A stretch of DNA of 64,000 bases, taken from positions 434,001-498,000 of the forward strand of contig NZ_QFBC01000002.1 of NCBI RefSeq assembly GCF_003122325.1, given 5' to 3'. Source of the DNA: Rhizobium album (GTDB lineage Bacteria > Pseudomonadota > Alphaproteobacteria > Rhizobiales > Rhizobiaceae). The notes beneath the pieces were generated by a model, which saw nothing but the letters and a program-made list of their open reading frames with translations, was not told where the DNA came from and made no database searches. Below, in pieces: positions 1-12,742 of the stretch (the stretch's first letter is position 1; every line of letters begins with the position of its first letter). The translations under genes and the position numbers were made by a program.

Positions 1-456
1 AACAAATATTCCGGCAAGACGCTGACGCTGGCCGAGTGGGAGAAGCTCGGCTTCATCCGGCCGAGCGGCAAGGGGTTCAAGAACGGCAAGGACCGCGCCT
101 CGCTGAAATTGATGGCGGGCGCCGGTGGCCCCGGCTTCCTGATGACCAAGAACTTCTTCACCATCAAGAAATACAATGCCGCCGACACCTATGCGCTGGC
201 CGTCGGATTGCTGGCCGACGAAATCGCCGGTTACGGCGGCATGCAGCAGCGCTGGCCGCGTCCGGACGGCACGCTCGACGTCAGGGAGAAGTTCGAATTG
301 CAGACCCGCCTCAAGGCGCTCGGTTATTACAACGGCGAGGTGGACGGTAATTTCGGTTCCGGCTCCAAGGCGGCGATCACCAGCATTCAGCAGCGGCTCG
401 GCATGGAACAGAACGGCGAACCATCGCAGGCGCTGCTCAACGCGCTCAGAAAATAG
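1..456 (+). CDS. Lytic murein transglycosylase, C-terminal part (cut by window edge)
   Basis: The reading frame is open from base 1, so the start lies outside the window; 151 residues are visible. The first ~85 residues contain TLAEWEKLGFIRPSG and GPGFLMTKNFFTIKKYNAADTYAL, typical of the MltB-type (SLT_2) catalytic domain where it ends. The last ~60 residues (FELQTRLKALGYYNGEVDG, then FGSGSKAAI) form a PG_binding_1 peptidoglycan-binding repeat. Rhizobial enzymes of this type are exported and cleave the glycan strand of murein in the periplasm, ending in 1,6-anhydro muropeptides. The signal peptide and catalytic glutamate are not visible. The gene for a secreted SGNH-fold protein follows 39 bp downstream on the same strand, so the two may be co-transcribed. 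Family assignment is firm; the exact paralogue is not. Confidence 0.85.
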   Translation, partial: NKYSGKTLTLAEWEKLGFIRPSGKGFKNGKDRASLKLMAGAGGPGFLMTKNFFTIKKYNAADTYALAVGLLADEIAGYGGMQQRWPRPDGTLDVREKFELQTRLKALGYYNGEVDGNFGSGSKAAITSIQQRLGMEQNGEPSQALLNALRK

Positions 457-495
457 CGCTGGTCCTTGTGCGGCGAACGGCGTAATCAAAACGGG

Positions 496-1665
496 ATGAA
501 GACACGCCCATCCTCATCGACGGGTCTGATGCAGCGGAGCCTTGCGGCTCTGCTGGCATTGTTGTTTTGCTTTTCCTGCCTGCCGCCGCCTGCCTATGCC
601 CAGGATCGCGGAGAGCGCAAGACGCTGCTGCAACTGCTGTTCGGCAAGAAACCCAAGAAGGCCGCGGTCGAAGAAATCATCACGCCACGCCAGACGCGGC
701 CACGCACCCGCAAGCGCAATCCTGCCGCCAATACGACAGCCACTGCAGCCAGCCAGGACCAGCCGCAACCCGTGACCAAGGCGGAAAACGCCAGGAAAAT
801 CCTGGTAATCGGCGACTTCCTGGCAAACAGCCTCGGCGACGGACTGACGGCGGCCTTCGAGACATCGCCGAATGTCGTCGTCGAAAACCGCAACAGCGTC
901 GCCTCCGGCCTGGTGCGTGAAGACCACTACGACTGGCAGGCGCAGTTGCCGACCTTCATCGACGAGATCAAGCCGGCGATGGTGGTGATCATGATCGGCG
1001 CCAACGACCGGCAGCAGATGGCGATCAACGGCACGCGCGAAAAATTCCGCACGGAAGCCTGGCTGAAGGAATATGAGGTCCGCGCCGCCAAACTGGCGGC
1101 AGCGGTACGCTCCCGGAACCTGCCCTTGCTCTGGGTCGGCCTGCCGGCCTTCCAGTCGCCGTCGATGACGGCGGATGCGCTGCAGTTCAACGGCATGTTC
1201 CGCACGCAGGTGGAGCGCGCCGGCGGCGAGTTCATCGACGTCTGGGACGGTTTCGTCGACGAGAACGGCAAATTCGTCATCACCGGCTCCGACGTCAACG
1301 GCCAGCAGGTGCGATTGCGCAATTCCGACGGCATGAACCTGACGCGTGCCGGCCGTCGCAAGCTCGCCTTCTACGTCGAAAAATCGGCAAAACGGCTTCT
1401 CGGCGATACGGCGTCGCCGGAACTGGTCCGGCTCGACGCCAGCAATCTTCCCGAACTCCTCGACCTGCCGCCGGCCGAAAACAACAGGATCGTGCGCACA
1501 CCGCCGATCAGCCTGATCGACCCCGAACTCGACGGCGGCAAGGAATTGCTCGGCGCCCGCGCCATGCCCGTCATGCTCGACCAGTCCGCCCGCCGGCTGC
1601 TGATCGAAAAGGGAGAAATGGAAGCGGCGCCGGCGGGGCGCATCGATGATTATCGGATGAAGTAG
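496..1665 (+). CDS. Secreted SGNH-fold protein, DUF459 family (catalytic Ser and His apparently replaced)
   Basis: A 389-residue protein. ATG 496 gives a basic N-terminus, a hydrophobic core (about residues 15-30) and a probable signal peptidase site after AYA at residue 35. GTG/TTG starts further upstream would only lengthen a non-conserved tail. A lysine/arginine- and proline-rich linker (about 40-100) precedes the SGNH/GDSL-like fold. Block I reads VIGDFLANSLGDGL, with Phe108 where the nucleophile Ser is normal. Block III is IGAND (Asn170). Block V reads SDGMNLTRAG, with Asn281 where the catalytic His of D-x-x-H is expected. DUF459 proteins are periplasmic and often lie next to transglycosylase genes, as here, which suggests a cell-envelope role. 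The residue changes argue against a classical esterase. Function otherwise unknown. Confidence 0.8.
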   Translation: MKTRPSSSTGLMQRSLAALLALLFCFSCLPPPAYAQDRGERKTLLQLLFGKKPKKAAVEEIITPRQTRPRTRKRNPAANTTATAASQDQPQPVTKAENARKILVIGDFLANSLGDGLTAAFETSPNVVVENRNSVASGLVREDHYDWQAQLPTFIDEIKPAMVVIMIGANDRQQMAINGTREKFRTEAWLKEYEVRAAKLAAAVRSRNLPLLWVGLPAFQSPSMTADALQFNGMFRTQVERAGGEFIDVWDGFVDENGKFVITGSDVNGQQVRLRNSDGMNLTRAGRRKLAFYVEKSAKRLLGDTASPELVRLDASNLPELLDLPPAENNRIVRTPPISLIDPELDGGKELLGARAMPVMLDQSARRLLIEKGEMEAAPAGRIDDYRMK

Positions 1666-1932
1666 AAGCCATCCGGCAATTGCGTGGGGCGTCATAGGAA
1701 TGGTGCCCGACAAACCATCACCAGTCTGTCAACAAGTGACCATTTTCTCGATAACGTCGTCCTCGGCCATGTCCCGAGCATCTGCCGTCGCCCGACAAGT
1801 CATTGACGGCAAAGGATCTATGGGTCGTGCTTGGATGCTCGGCACAAGGCCGAGCAGGACGCAGGAGCGGTTTTCCGGCATGTCAGCAGCCTGAAAAGCG
1901 ACCGACATGCCAAACCCGGCGATATGTTCCGC
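1666..1932. other. Intergenic region between convergent genes
   Basis: 267 bp between the 3' ends of the DUF459 gene and gltD. I see no convincing gene, strong hairpin with a T-tract, or repeat. Short open frames here have neither a ribosome binding site nor coding character. Confidence 0.5.
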
Positions 1933-3387
1933 TTACCGCGGCAGGATGCTCGATCCCATCAACGCTTCATCGATCGCCCGCGCCGCCTGGCGGCCTTCGC
2001 GGATCGCCCAGACGACCAGCGACTGGCCACGACGGACGTCGCCGGCGGTCCAGAGCTTGTCGACCGAGGTCTTGTAGTCCTTGTCGTTGGCGACGACGTT
2101 GGTCGAGCCGCGGCGGTCGACGTTGAGCGTCAGCTTGCCTTCCAGGTCCTTCAGCACGCTGTTGGTGAAAGGACCGCTGAAACCGATGGCGATGAAAGCG
2201 AGATCGGCCTTGATGACGAACTCCGTGCCGGCAATCGGCTTGCGGCGCTCGTCCACTTCGCAGCATTTTACACCGGTGAGCAACCCGTCTTCGCCGACGA
2301 ATTCCAGCGTCGCGACCTGGAATTCGCGGATGGCGCCTTCGGCCTGCGACGAGGAGGTGCGCATCTTCGTCGCCCAGAACGGCCAGACGGCAAGCTTGTC
2401 TTCCTTTTCCGGCGGCTGCGGCCGGATGTCGAGCTGGGTCACCTTGACGGCGCCCTGGCGGAAGGCGGTGCCGACGCAGTCGGACGCGGTATCGCCGCCG
2501 CCGACGACGACGATATGCTTGCCGCCGGCGAGGATCGGATCGGAAGGCCAGCCGACGCTGTCGATGTTTTCACGGCCGACACGGCGGTTCTGCTGCACCA
2601 GATAGGGCATGGCATCATGGACGCCGAAAAGATCGACGCCCGGAATGCCGGCTTCGCGCGGGGTTTCCGAGCCGCCGCAATAGAGCACGGCATCATGATC
2701 GGCGAGCAGCTGCTCGACCTTGACATCGACGCCGACATTGACGCCGCAATGGAAGGTGACGCCTTCGCCCTTGATCTGCTCGACGCGGCGGTCGATGAAG
2801 TTCTTCTCCATCTTGAAGTCGGGAATGCCGTAGCGCAACAGGCCGCCGGGCTTGGATTCGCGTTCGTAGACATGCACGTCATGGCCGGCGCGGCCGAGCT
2901 GCTGGGCGGCGGCAAGGCCGGCGGGGCCGGAGCCGATGACGGCGACCTTCTTGCCGGTATGCACCGTTGCCGGCTGCGGCACGATGAAGCCCAGTTCGTA
3001 GGCCTTGTCGGCGATCGCCTGTTCCACCGTCTTGATCGCCACCGGCGCATCTTCGAGGTTCAGCGTGCAGGCTTCCTCGCACGGCGCCGGGCAGACGCGG
3101 CCGGTGAATTCCGGGAAGTTGTTGGTCGAATGCAGGTTGCGGATCGCCGCTTCCCAATTGTTGTTATAGACGAGGTCGTTCCAATCCGGGATCTGGTTGT
3201 GCACCGGACAGCCGGTCGGGCCGTGGCAATAGGGGATGCCACAATCCATGCAGCGGGCGGCCTGTTTCTGCACTTCCGGTTCCGACATCGGGATCGTGAA
3301 TTCGCGGAAATGGCGAATGCGATCCGACGCCGGCTGATACTTCGCCACCTGGCGGTCGATTTCGAGGAAACCCGTTACCTTGCCCAT
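1933..3387 (-). CDS. gltD: Glutamate synthase [NADPH] small (beta) subunit
   Basis: A 484-residue protein. It passes NADPH electrons through FAD and [4Fe-4S] clusters to the large subunit, which makes two glutamates from glutamine and 2-oxoglutarate. The N-terminal Fer4_20 region carries Cys46, Cys49, Cys54 and Cys60 (CMDCGIPYC) and Cys99, Cys103 and Cys107 (CPAPCEEAC). The FAD dinucleotide fold is VAVIGSGPAGLAAAQQL at about 148-164, and a second fold, VVVGGGDTASD, binds NADPH. ATG 3387 is chosen because it is preceded by GAGGGA at a good distance and gives the conserved start MGKVTGFLEIDRQ. gltB lies 175 bp upstream on the same strand, so this is a gltB-gltD operon or a closely linked pair. 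Length is normal for the family. Confidence 0.97.
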   Translation of the reverse strand: MGKVTGFLEIDRQVAKYQPASDRIRHFREFTIPMSEPEVQKQAARCMDCGIPYCHGPTGCPVHNQIPDWNDLVYNNNWEAAIRNLHSTNNFPEFTGRVCPAPCEEACTLNLEDAPVAIKTVEQAIADKAYELGFIVPQPATVHTGKKVAVIGSGPAGLAAAQQLGRAGHDVHVYERESKPGGLLRYGIPDFKMEKNFIDRRVEQIKGEGVTFHCGVNVGVDVKVEQLLADHDAVLYCGGSETPREAGIPGVDLFGVHDAMPYLVQQNRRVGRENIDSVGWPSDPILAGGKHIVVVGGGDTASDCVGTAFRQGAVKVTQLDIRPQPPEKEDKLAVWPFWATKMRTSSSQAEGAIREFQVATLEFVGEDGLLTGVKCCEVDERRKPIAGTEFVIKADLAFIAIGFSGPFTNSVLKDLEGKLTLNVDRRGSTNVVANDKDYKTSVDKLWTAGDVRRGQSLVVWAIREGRQAARAIDEALMGSSILPR

Positions 3388-3562
3388 GTTTTTTCCCTCT
3401 TCGAAGCAGTGTGTCCGCTGGACACCGGTGCCTTGAAGCGCAACCCAAAGACGCTTCCGACACAATGATTTCTATGACGACGTCGCCGCCGGCGGCAGAC
3501 GCGACCGCCCGGATGGCGGCCGCAGCACCTGACGGCGTTGAAAGCGTGCGACCCCGAAGGGA
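3388..3562 (-). other. gltB-gltD intergenic spacer
   Basis: 175 bp between gltB and gltD. No hairpin with a T-tract is evident, so read-through from gltB is possible. The only functional element I can point to is the gltD ribosome binding site (GAGGGA) at its left end. Confidence 0.4.
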
Positions 3563-8287
<4,725 letters not shown>

Positions 8288-8823
8288 CGTCTTCCCTCCG
8301 TTCGAAACCCGCATGCCGCGGGCAGACCCGTGTTCCGCGCGGCACCCGTTACTCTGGACCCGGCGCGTGACAACTGCGTTGCATTTCCTTTGATCCCGCT
8401 CGCTTATCCTGCCTTGCGGCACGCACTTTGGCGGGTCCTGCCTTGCATCGCCTCAATCGCACCGAGGGTACGAGATCGGCAGACTATAGCGCGAATTGCC
8501 CTAAGGTTAAGGCATCTTCCGCGCATTTCGGCCTCCAAGGCCGAAATAGGACAGCAAACCTGTCCTATTTCCATCGTTCTATGCCAGAAACGGCGGGGGA
8601 CCGCAAGGGTGCAAACGGAAAAATATCCGTCGATTGAGACGGAAGATTGCGATACATGAAAACCAGACGAAAGAATATTTCTTGCCGAGCAAATAATCTT
8701 CCCTTTGATTGCTTACTTGGGTTTTTGCCCAACCCAGGCCGGGCGGGAGATTGCATGTGCCGGACTTTGCCTTAAGGTCGTCCGCCGATCGCACTTTCCG
8801 TGATTTCCAGCCGGGTACACTTC
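8288..8823. promoter_or_regulatory. Divergent regulatory region gltB / threonine aldolase, with overlapping palindromes
   Basis: 536 bp without a convincing gene. Two perfect inverted repeats overlap at 8525-8571. One is ATTTCGGCCT-N3-AGGCCGAAAT (8525-8547). The other is GAAATAGGACAG-N5-CTGTCCTATTTC (8543-8571). They share the bases GAAAT, so as RNA hairpins they would compete for that segment; as DNA they could be operator sites. They lie about 240 bp upstream of the gltB start. The region should carry the promoters of both divergent genes, but I could not assign -35/-10 boxes with confidence. Confidence 0.5.
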
Positions 8824-9876
8824 ATGTTTTTCGCTTCCGACAACTGGGCCGGCGCCCATCCCCTCATTGCCGAACGTCTCTTCCAGGAATCCGGCGGTTT
8901 TGCCTCCGCCTACGGCACCAGCGACCTCGACCGGAAGGTCGAGGCGCATTTTCGCGACGTCTTCCAGCACGACGTCGCCGTCTTCTTCGTTGGCACCGGC
9001 ACGGCGGCGAATTCGCTGGCGCTGGCCAGCGTCACCCGCCCCGGCGGCGTTTCCTTCTGTCATGACGAGGCGCATGTGATGGCCGACGAATGCGGCGCGC
9101 CGGAATTCTTCAGCGGCGCGGCCCGGCTTGTCGCCGTCGGCGGCGCGCACGGCAAGATCGATCCCGCCGATCTCAAGGCGAAGATCGGCCGCTTTCCGCC
9201 CGGCGCCGTGCACCAGGGCCAGCCGACCGCCGTCACCATCACCCAGGCAAGCGAGATCGGCACCGTCTATTCGCTCGACGAGATCGAGGCGATCGCCGAA
9301 ATCACCCGTGCCCACAGCCTGCCGCTGCACATGGACGGCGCCCGCTTCGCCAACGCGCTGGTTTCCCTCGATGCGACGCCGGCCGACATGACCTGGAAAC
9401 GCGGCGTCGACATCCTCTCCTTCGGCGGCACCAAGAACGGTTGCTGGTGCGCCGAGGCGCTGGTGTTCTTCAAGCCGGAAATCGCAAAGGAAGTGCCCTT
9501 CCTGCGCAAGCGCTCGGCGCAGCTCTTTTCCAAGTCGCGCTTCATCGCCGCCCAGTTCGACGCCTATTTCAAGGGTGGCCTGTGGCTCGACCTCGCCCGC
9601 CACGCCAACGGCATGGCCGACGAATTGCGCGCCGGCCTTTCCGCCTCCAACCGGGCGCGGCTGGCCTGGGACACCGTGTCCAACGAGGTGTTTGCCGTCG
9701 TCACCAAGGATGCGGCAAAAACCGCCGAGGAACGCGGCGCGAAATTCTACGACTGGCCGGTGCCGGCCGAAACGCCTGATCTGCTCGGCGACAACGACAT
9801 GCTGATCCGCCTCGTCACCAGCTTTGCGACGAGCAAGGATGATGTGGACGGGCTGCTGGCATGTCTGGCGGGGTGA
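8824..9876 (+). CDS. Low-specificity L-threonine aldolase (PLP fold type I)
   Basis: A 350-residue protein of the beta-eliminating lyase/threonine aldolase family. It is expected to split threonine or allo-threonine into glycine and acetaldehyde. ATG 8824 gives the usual beginning MFFASDNWAGAHP; the GTG 24 bp upstream adds only residues without conservation. The PLP-binding features are VGTGTAANSLAL (about 56-67), HMDGARFANAL (about 169-179, Asp that contacts the pyridine nitrogen) and SFGGTKNG with Lys204 as the Schiff-base lysine. The cytosolic enzyme links threonine and glycine pools. A RIME-like repeat follows the stop. Substrate stereochemistry cannot be told from sequence, and phenylserine or other beta-hydroxy amino acids remain possible substrates. 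Confidence 0.9.
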   Translation: MFFASDNWAGAHPLIAERLFQESGGFASAYGTSDLDRKVEAHFRDVFQHDVAVFFVGTGTAANSLALASVTRPGGVSFCHDEAHVMADECGAPEFFSGAARLVAVGGAHGKIDPADLKAKIGRFPPGAVHQGQPTAVTITQASEIGTVYSLDEIEAIAEITRAHSLPLHMDGARFANALVSLDATPADMTWKRGVDILSFGGTKNGCWCAEALVFFKPEIAKEVPFLRKRSAQLFSKSRFIAAQFDAYFKGGLWLDLARHANGMADELRAGLSASNRARLAWDTVSNEVFAVVTKDAAKTAEERGAKFYDWPVPAETPDLLGDNDMLIRLVTSFATSKDDVDGLLACLAG

Positions 9877-9885
9877 GCGCCTCTT

Positions 9886-9998
9886 CCCCTTCTCCTCTGC
9901 GGGGAGAAGGGGATATGCCGCACCTTTTCCGCTCATTCCCCACTGCGTCGGGCAAGTCCCCTCTCCCCGCAAGCGGGGAGAGGGCTAGGGTGAGGGGC
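9886..9998. repeat. RIME-like intergenic palindromic repeat (copy 1)
   Basis: Two palindromes, CCCCTTCTCC-N5-GGGGAGAAGGGG (9886-9912) and CCCTCTCCCCGC-N2-GCGGGGAGAGGG (about 9958-9983), are joined by a spacer containing ATATGCCGCACC. The tail reads GGGTGAGGGGC. The same mosaic recurs at 54201-54314 and, shortened, at 63729-63785. This matches the Rhizobium-specific intergenic mosaic elements known from rhizobial genomes. Here it lies between convergent genes (threonine aldolase and the LysR regulator) and may help terminate transcription. Confidence 0.8.
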
Positions 9999-10028
9999 AG
10001 GCGCCGCAAGGCGCTCTAAATCCCATCC

Positions 10029-10895
10029 TCATCCCCGCGCATCCCCCAGCCGCAAACCGCGGACCTTGCGCAGAATATCCTCCGACAATGCCGATACCAG
10101 CGCCTGGTCCGCCCCCTTGCGCGGCACCAGCACGAATTCGACATCCTCCAGCGGCGGCAATTTTTCCGGGGCGATCTCCTTCAAGCCCGCCGGCGCCATG
10201 CTGCGCGGCTGCACCAGCACGCCCATGCCGGCCAGCGCCGCCGCCGTCAGGCCGCTCAGGCTGCCGCAGGTGCAGACGATCCGCCACGGCACCTGGTGCC
10301 GGCCCAGCGCCTCCAGCGCAATGGCGCGGGTGACGCTCGGCGGCGGAAAGGCGATCAGCGGCAGCAGGCCGGAGGACAACACATGCTCGGGATCGCGCGC
10401 CAGCCACACCAGCGGCTCGCGGTAGATCAGCCGCCCCAGCACATCACCCAGCCGGCGCTTGGCCAGCACCAGGTCGATCTCGCCATTGTCCTGCATCTCG
10501 TAGAGCACGCCCGAAAGCGCCACCGTCAGTTCGAGGTCGACGGACGGATGGGAGCGGACGAAATCCTCCAGAACGGCCGGCAACTGGCTGGTGACGAAAT
10601 CCTCGGAAACACCGAGCCGGATGCTGCCGCGCAGGCTGCTGTCGCTGAACAGCGCCTGCACCTGCCCTTCGATCGACAGCAGTGCCCGGGCATGGCCGAG
10701 CAATGCCTCGCCGTCGCCGGTCAACACCACCCGGTGCGTGTCGCGCGCCAGCAGCCGACGGCCGAGCGCCGTTTCCAGACGCTGGATATGCTGGCTGACG
10801 GTGGATTGGCCAAGCCCCAGCCGCTCGGCGGCAAGCGTAAAACTGCCCGCCTGTTCGACAGCGACAAAACTGCGCAATTGCGTCAGGTCGATCAT
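10029..10895 (-). CDS. LysR-family transcriptional regulator
   Basis: A 288-residue protein with an N-terminal winged helix-turn-helix (about 1-60; LRSFVAVEQAGSFTLAAERL, then GLGQSTVSQHIQRLE) and a periplasmic-binding-like effector domain (about 88-280, beginning GSIRLGVSEDF). It is transcribed away from a transporter gene that starts 88 bp further on. That arrangement is typical of a LysR protein controlling the divergent gene and itself. A short palindrome, ATAAC-T-GTTAT, at 10915-10925 lies between them and is a possible binding site. The effector is not predictable from sequence. Confidence 0.93.
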   Translation of the reverse strand: MIDLTQLRSFVAVEQAGSFTLAAERLGLGQSTVSQHIQRLETALGRRLLARDTHRVVLTGDGEALLGHARALLSIEGQVQALFSDSSLRGSIRLGVSEDFVTSQLPAVLEDFVRSHPSVDLELTVALSGVLYEMQDNGEIDLVLAKRRLGDVLGRLIYREPLVWLARDPEHVLSSGLLPLIAFPPPSVTRAIALEALGRHQVPWRIVCTCGSLSGLTAAALAGMGVLVQPRSMAPAGLKEIAPEKLPPLEDVEFVLVPRKGADQALVSALSEDILRKVRGLRLGDARG

Positions 10896-10982
10896 CTTGT
10901 CATCTCATTTCGCGATAACTGTTATTCCTTGCATCCTCTATCATAATGAGCGAAGCACGGAAAACTCGATCAACGCCGCGAG
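10896..10982. promoter_or_regulatory. Divergent LysR / transporter promoter region
   Basis: 87 bp between the two starts. It contains the 11-bp odd palindrome ATAACTGTTAT (10915-10925). LysR proteins usually bind T-N11-A dyads; whether this short dyad is the core of such a site is inference. Confidence 0.35.
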
Positions 10983-11984
10983 ATGCCCATGCGCCGTTTT
11001 CTTCCCGATACCTTCACCATCCTGCTTGTCTGCACCGTCATCCTCGCCTCGCTGCTGCCGGCGACGGGCACCTTTGCCGACTATTTCGGCATCGCCACCA
11101 AGATCGCCATCGCCCTCCTGTTCTTCCTGCACGGCGCACGGCTGCCGCGGGACGTCGTCGTCGCCGGTATCCTGCACTGGCGGCTGCACCTGGCGATCCT
11201 CGCCTCCACCTTCGTGCTTTTCCCGATCCTCGGTCTCGCTGCCGGCGTGCTGGTGCCCTCGGTGCTGCCGCCGGCACTCTATACCGGCATCCTGTTCCTC
11301 TGCGTCCTGCCCTCGACGGTGCAATCGTCGATCGCCTTCACCTCGATGGCCGGCGGCAACGTGCCCGCAGCGATCTGCTCGGCGTCGGCTTCCAACATTT
11401 TCGGCATGTTCCTGACACCGCTCCTGGTCGGCGTCTTGTTTTCCATCGGCGGCCATGGCGGTTTTTCGCTCGACGCGCTGGAACAGATCCTCTTGCAGCT
11501 GCTGGCGCCGTTCATCGTCGGCCAGATCCTGCAACCCTGGATCGGCGGCTGGATCCGCGCCCGCAAGAAGCTGCTGACGCCGGTCGATCGCGGCTCGATC
11601 CTGATGGTCGTCTATCTCGCCTTCAGCGAGGCCGTCGTCGAGGGGCTCTGGCACAATTTTACGGCGCTGGAACTCGGCGCGGTGATCGTCATCGATATCG
11701 TCCTGCTCGTGATCGTGCTGTGCGTCACCATGTTCGGCAGCCGGTTGCTCGGTTTTTCCAAGGAGGACGAGATCACCATCACCTTCTGCGGCTCGAAGAA
11801 GAGCCTGGCGAGCGGCGTGCCGATGGCAAGCGCCATCTTCGCCGGACAATCGATCGGCGCCATCGTCCTGCCGCTGATGCTGTTCCACCAGATCCAGCTG
11901 ATGGCCTGCGCCGTCATCGCCCAGCGATACGCCAGCAAACGGGCGCTTACGGCAGGCGGCAAACCTGCCGCAGCCAAGGCCTGA
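10983..11984 (+). CDS. Bile acid:sodium symporter-like membrane transporter (SBF_like / YfeH type)
   Basis: A 333-residue, strongly hydrophobic protein with about nine to ten membrane segments. It begins MPMRRFLPDTFTILL (ATG 10983; a second ATG is 6 bp later). Family features are the FFLHGARLP segment after the second helix and the crossover region LPSTVQSSIAFTSMAGGN with ASNIFGMFLTPLLVG. This resembles the sodium-binding part of the bile acid:sodium symporter/arsenite exporter superfamily. The later segment CGSKKSLASGVPMA is typical of the YfeH-like bacterial subgroup. The protein is in the inner membrane and is expected to move an organic anion. The divergent LysR gene is its likely regulator. 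Substrate unknown. Confidence 0.88.
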   Translation: MPMRRFLPDTFTILLVCTVILASLLPATGTFADYFGIATKIAIALLFFLHGARLPRDVVVAGILHWRLHLAILASTFVLFPILGLAAGVLVPSVLPPALYTGILFLCVLPSTVQSSIAFTSMAGGNVPAAICSASASNIFGMFLTPLLVGVLFSIGGHGGFSLDALEQILLQLLAPFIVGQILQPWIGGWIRARKKLLTPVDRGSILMVVYLAFSEAVVEGLWHNFTALELGAVIVIDIVLLVIVLCVTMFGSRLLGFSKEDEITITFCGSKKSLASGVPMASAIFAGQSIGAIVLPLMLFHQIQLMACAVIAQRYASKRALTAGGKPAAAKA

Positions 11985-12039
11985 AACGAAAAGCGGCGCC
12001 CCAAGGGACGCCGCCGTTCAGTTTCATCTTGGGAGGATG

Positions 12040-12522
12040 TTAGTGGGTGATTTGTTCGCTGACCACATCACCTTCGATGGCCTTCGTCGTCTCGACCGGC
12101 TCGGCGGCAATTGCAATGCGCCGCGGCTTCATCGCTTCCGGAATGTTGCGCAGAAGGTCGATATGAAGCAGGCCATTCTTCAACGAAGCGGCCTTGACCT
12201 CGACATGGTCTGCCAGCTGGAAGCGGCGCTCGAAGGCGCGCTTGGCGATACCGCGATAGAGGTATTCGCTTTCGCCGGCAGTTTCTTCGGCCTTTTCGCC
12301 CTTAACGGTCAGGACATGGGCGCGGGCTTCGATGCTGAGTTCAGCCTCGTCGAAACCGGCAACGGCCATGGTGATGCGATAGGTGTTCTCGCCGGTCCGC
12401 TCGATATTATAGGGCGGGTAGGTCTGGGCCTGCTCCGGCTGGCCGATGCCATCCAGCATGTTGAACAGACGGTCGAAGCCGACGGTGGAACGATAGAGGG
12501 GGGAAAAATCAACGTGACGCAT
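12040..12522 (-). CDS. Hsp20-family small heat shock protein
   Basis: A 160-residue protein with an alpha-crystallin domain (about 35-130). The signature is PPYNIERTGENTYRITMAVAGF, whose sense is the first beta-strands, followed by LTVKGEKAEE and AFERRFQLADHV, ending with the I-x-I-like tail motif RIAIAAEP. It is an ATP-independent holdase that keeps unfolded proteins soluble under heat stress. ATG 12522 has the strong site AAAGGAGG five bases upstream. ATG 12558 is in frame, but GGAGG abuts it without spacing and it would translate the leader. Upstream lie a sigma32-type promoter (12630-12656) and a ~100-nt leader with ROSE features, so both transcription and translation are probably heat-controlled. 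Length and motifs fit rhizobial class A/B small heat shock proteins. Confidence 0.95.
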   Translation of the reverse strand: MRHVDFSPLYRSTVGFDRLFNMLDGIGQPEQAQTYPPYNIERTGENTYRITMAVAGFDEAELSIEARAHVLTVKGEKAEETAGESEYLYRGIAKRAFERRFQLADHVEVKAASLKNGLLHIDLLRNIPEAMKPRRIAIAAEPVETTKAIEGDVVSEQITH

Positions 12523-12622
12523 GGTGTCCTCCTTTGAGCGACTGTTTGCGGTTTTCATCCTCCGGCATCCCGCATTGGGCGATGGCGGAGCATTTTTCTG
12601 CGGACCCTTCCGGCGCCCGCCA
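12523..12622 (-). promoter_or_regulatory. Probable ROSE-type RNA thermometer (5' leader of hsp20)
   Basis: The predicted transcript leader is about 100 nt. Immediately before the start it has UCGCU (12541-12537), a 3-nt loop, and the Shine-Dalgarno AGGAGG (12533-12528). U(U/C)GCU facing AGGA is the hallmark of ROSE elements, in which the ribosome binding site is paired at low temperature and melts on heating. A further stem-loop (CUCCG facing CGGAG with an inner CAU...CCC/GGGAUG stem) lies upstream. ROSE control of small heat shock genes is established in Bradyrhizobium, Rhizobium and Agrobacterium. That this leader behaves so is inference from motif and position. Confidence 0.6.
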
Positions 12623-12627
12623 ACAAC

Positions 12628-12658
12628 AGATGGGGATGTGTTTTTTGCCGTTCAAGAG
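12628..12658 (-). promoter_or_regulatory. Sigma32 (RpoH) promoter of hsp20
   Basis: On the minus strand CTTGAA (12656-12651) and CCCCAT (12635-12630) are separated by 15 bases, and CCCCAT is followed by CT. This agrees closely with the RpoH consensus (CTTGAA, 13-15 bp, CCCCAT). Transcription would begin near 12622, giving the ~100-nt leader. Confidence 0.8.
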
Positions 12659-12742
12659 GTTTTTCGCATTTTGCGGCATGAACGGAACATGAATGCCCGA
12701 TTCTGCGCCGGTTCAGCTTCACCGCGCTAGAAAGGTCGTTAT

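Noticed and set aside
514..1713. 399-codon minus-strand frame opposite the DUF459 gene
   Set aside because: The plus strand has a signal peptide and SGNH blocks; the minus-strand translation has no recognisable domain.
1700..3468. Plus-strand frames over gltD
   Set aside because: Antisense to a certain gene, no conserved motif.
12522..12558. ATG 12558 as the start of hsp20
   Set aside because: Its GGAGG directly touches the ATG, whereas ATG 12522 has AAAGGAGG at the right distance and matches the usual N-terminus.
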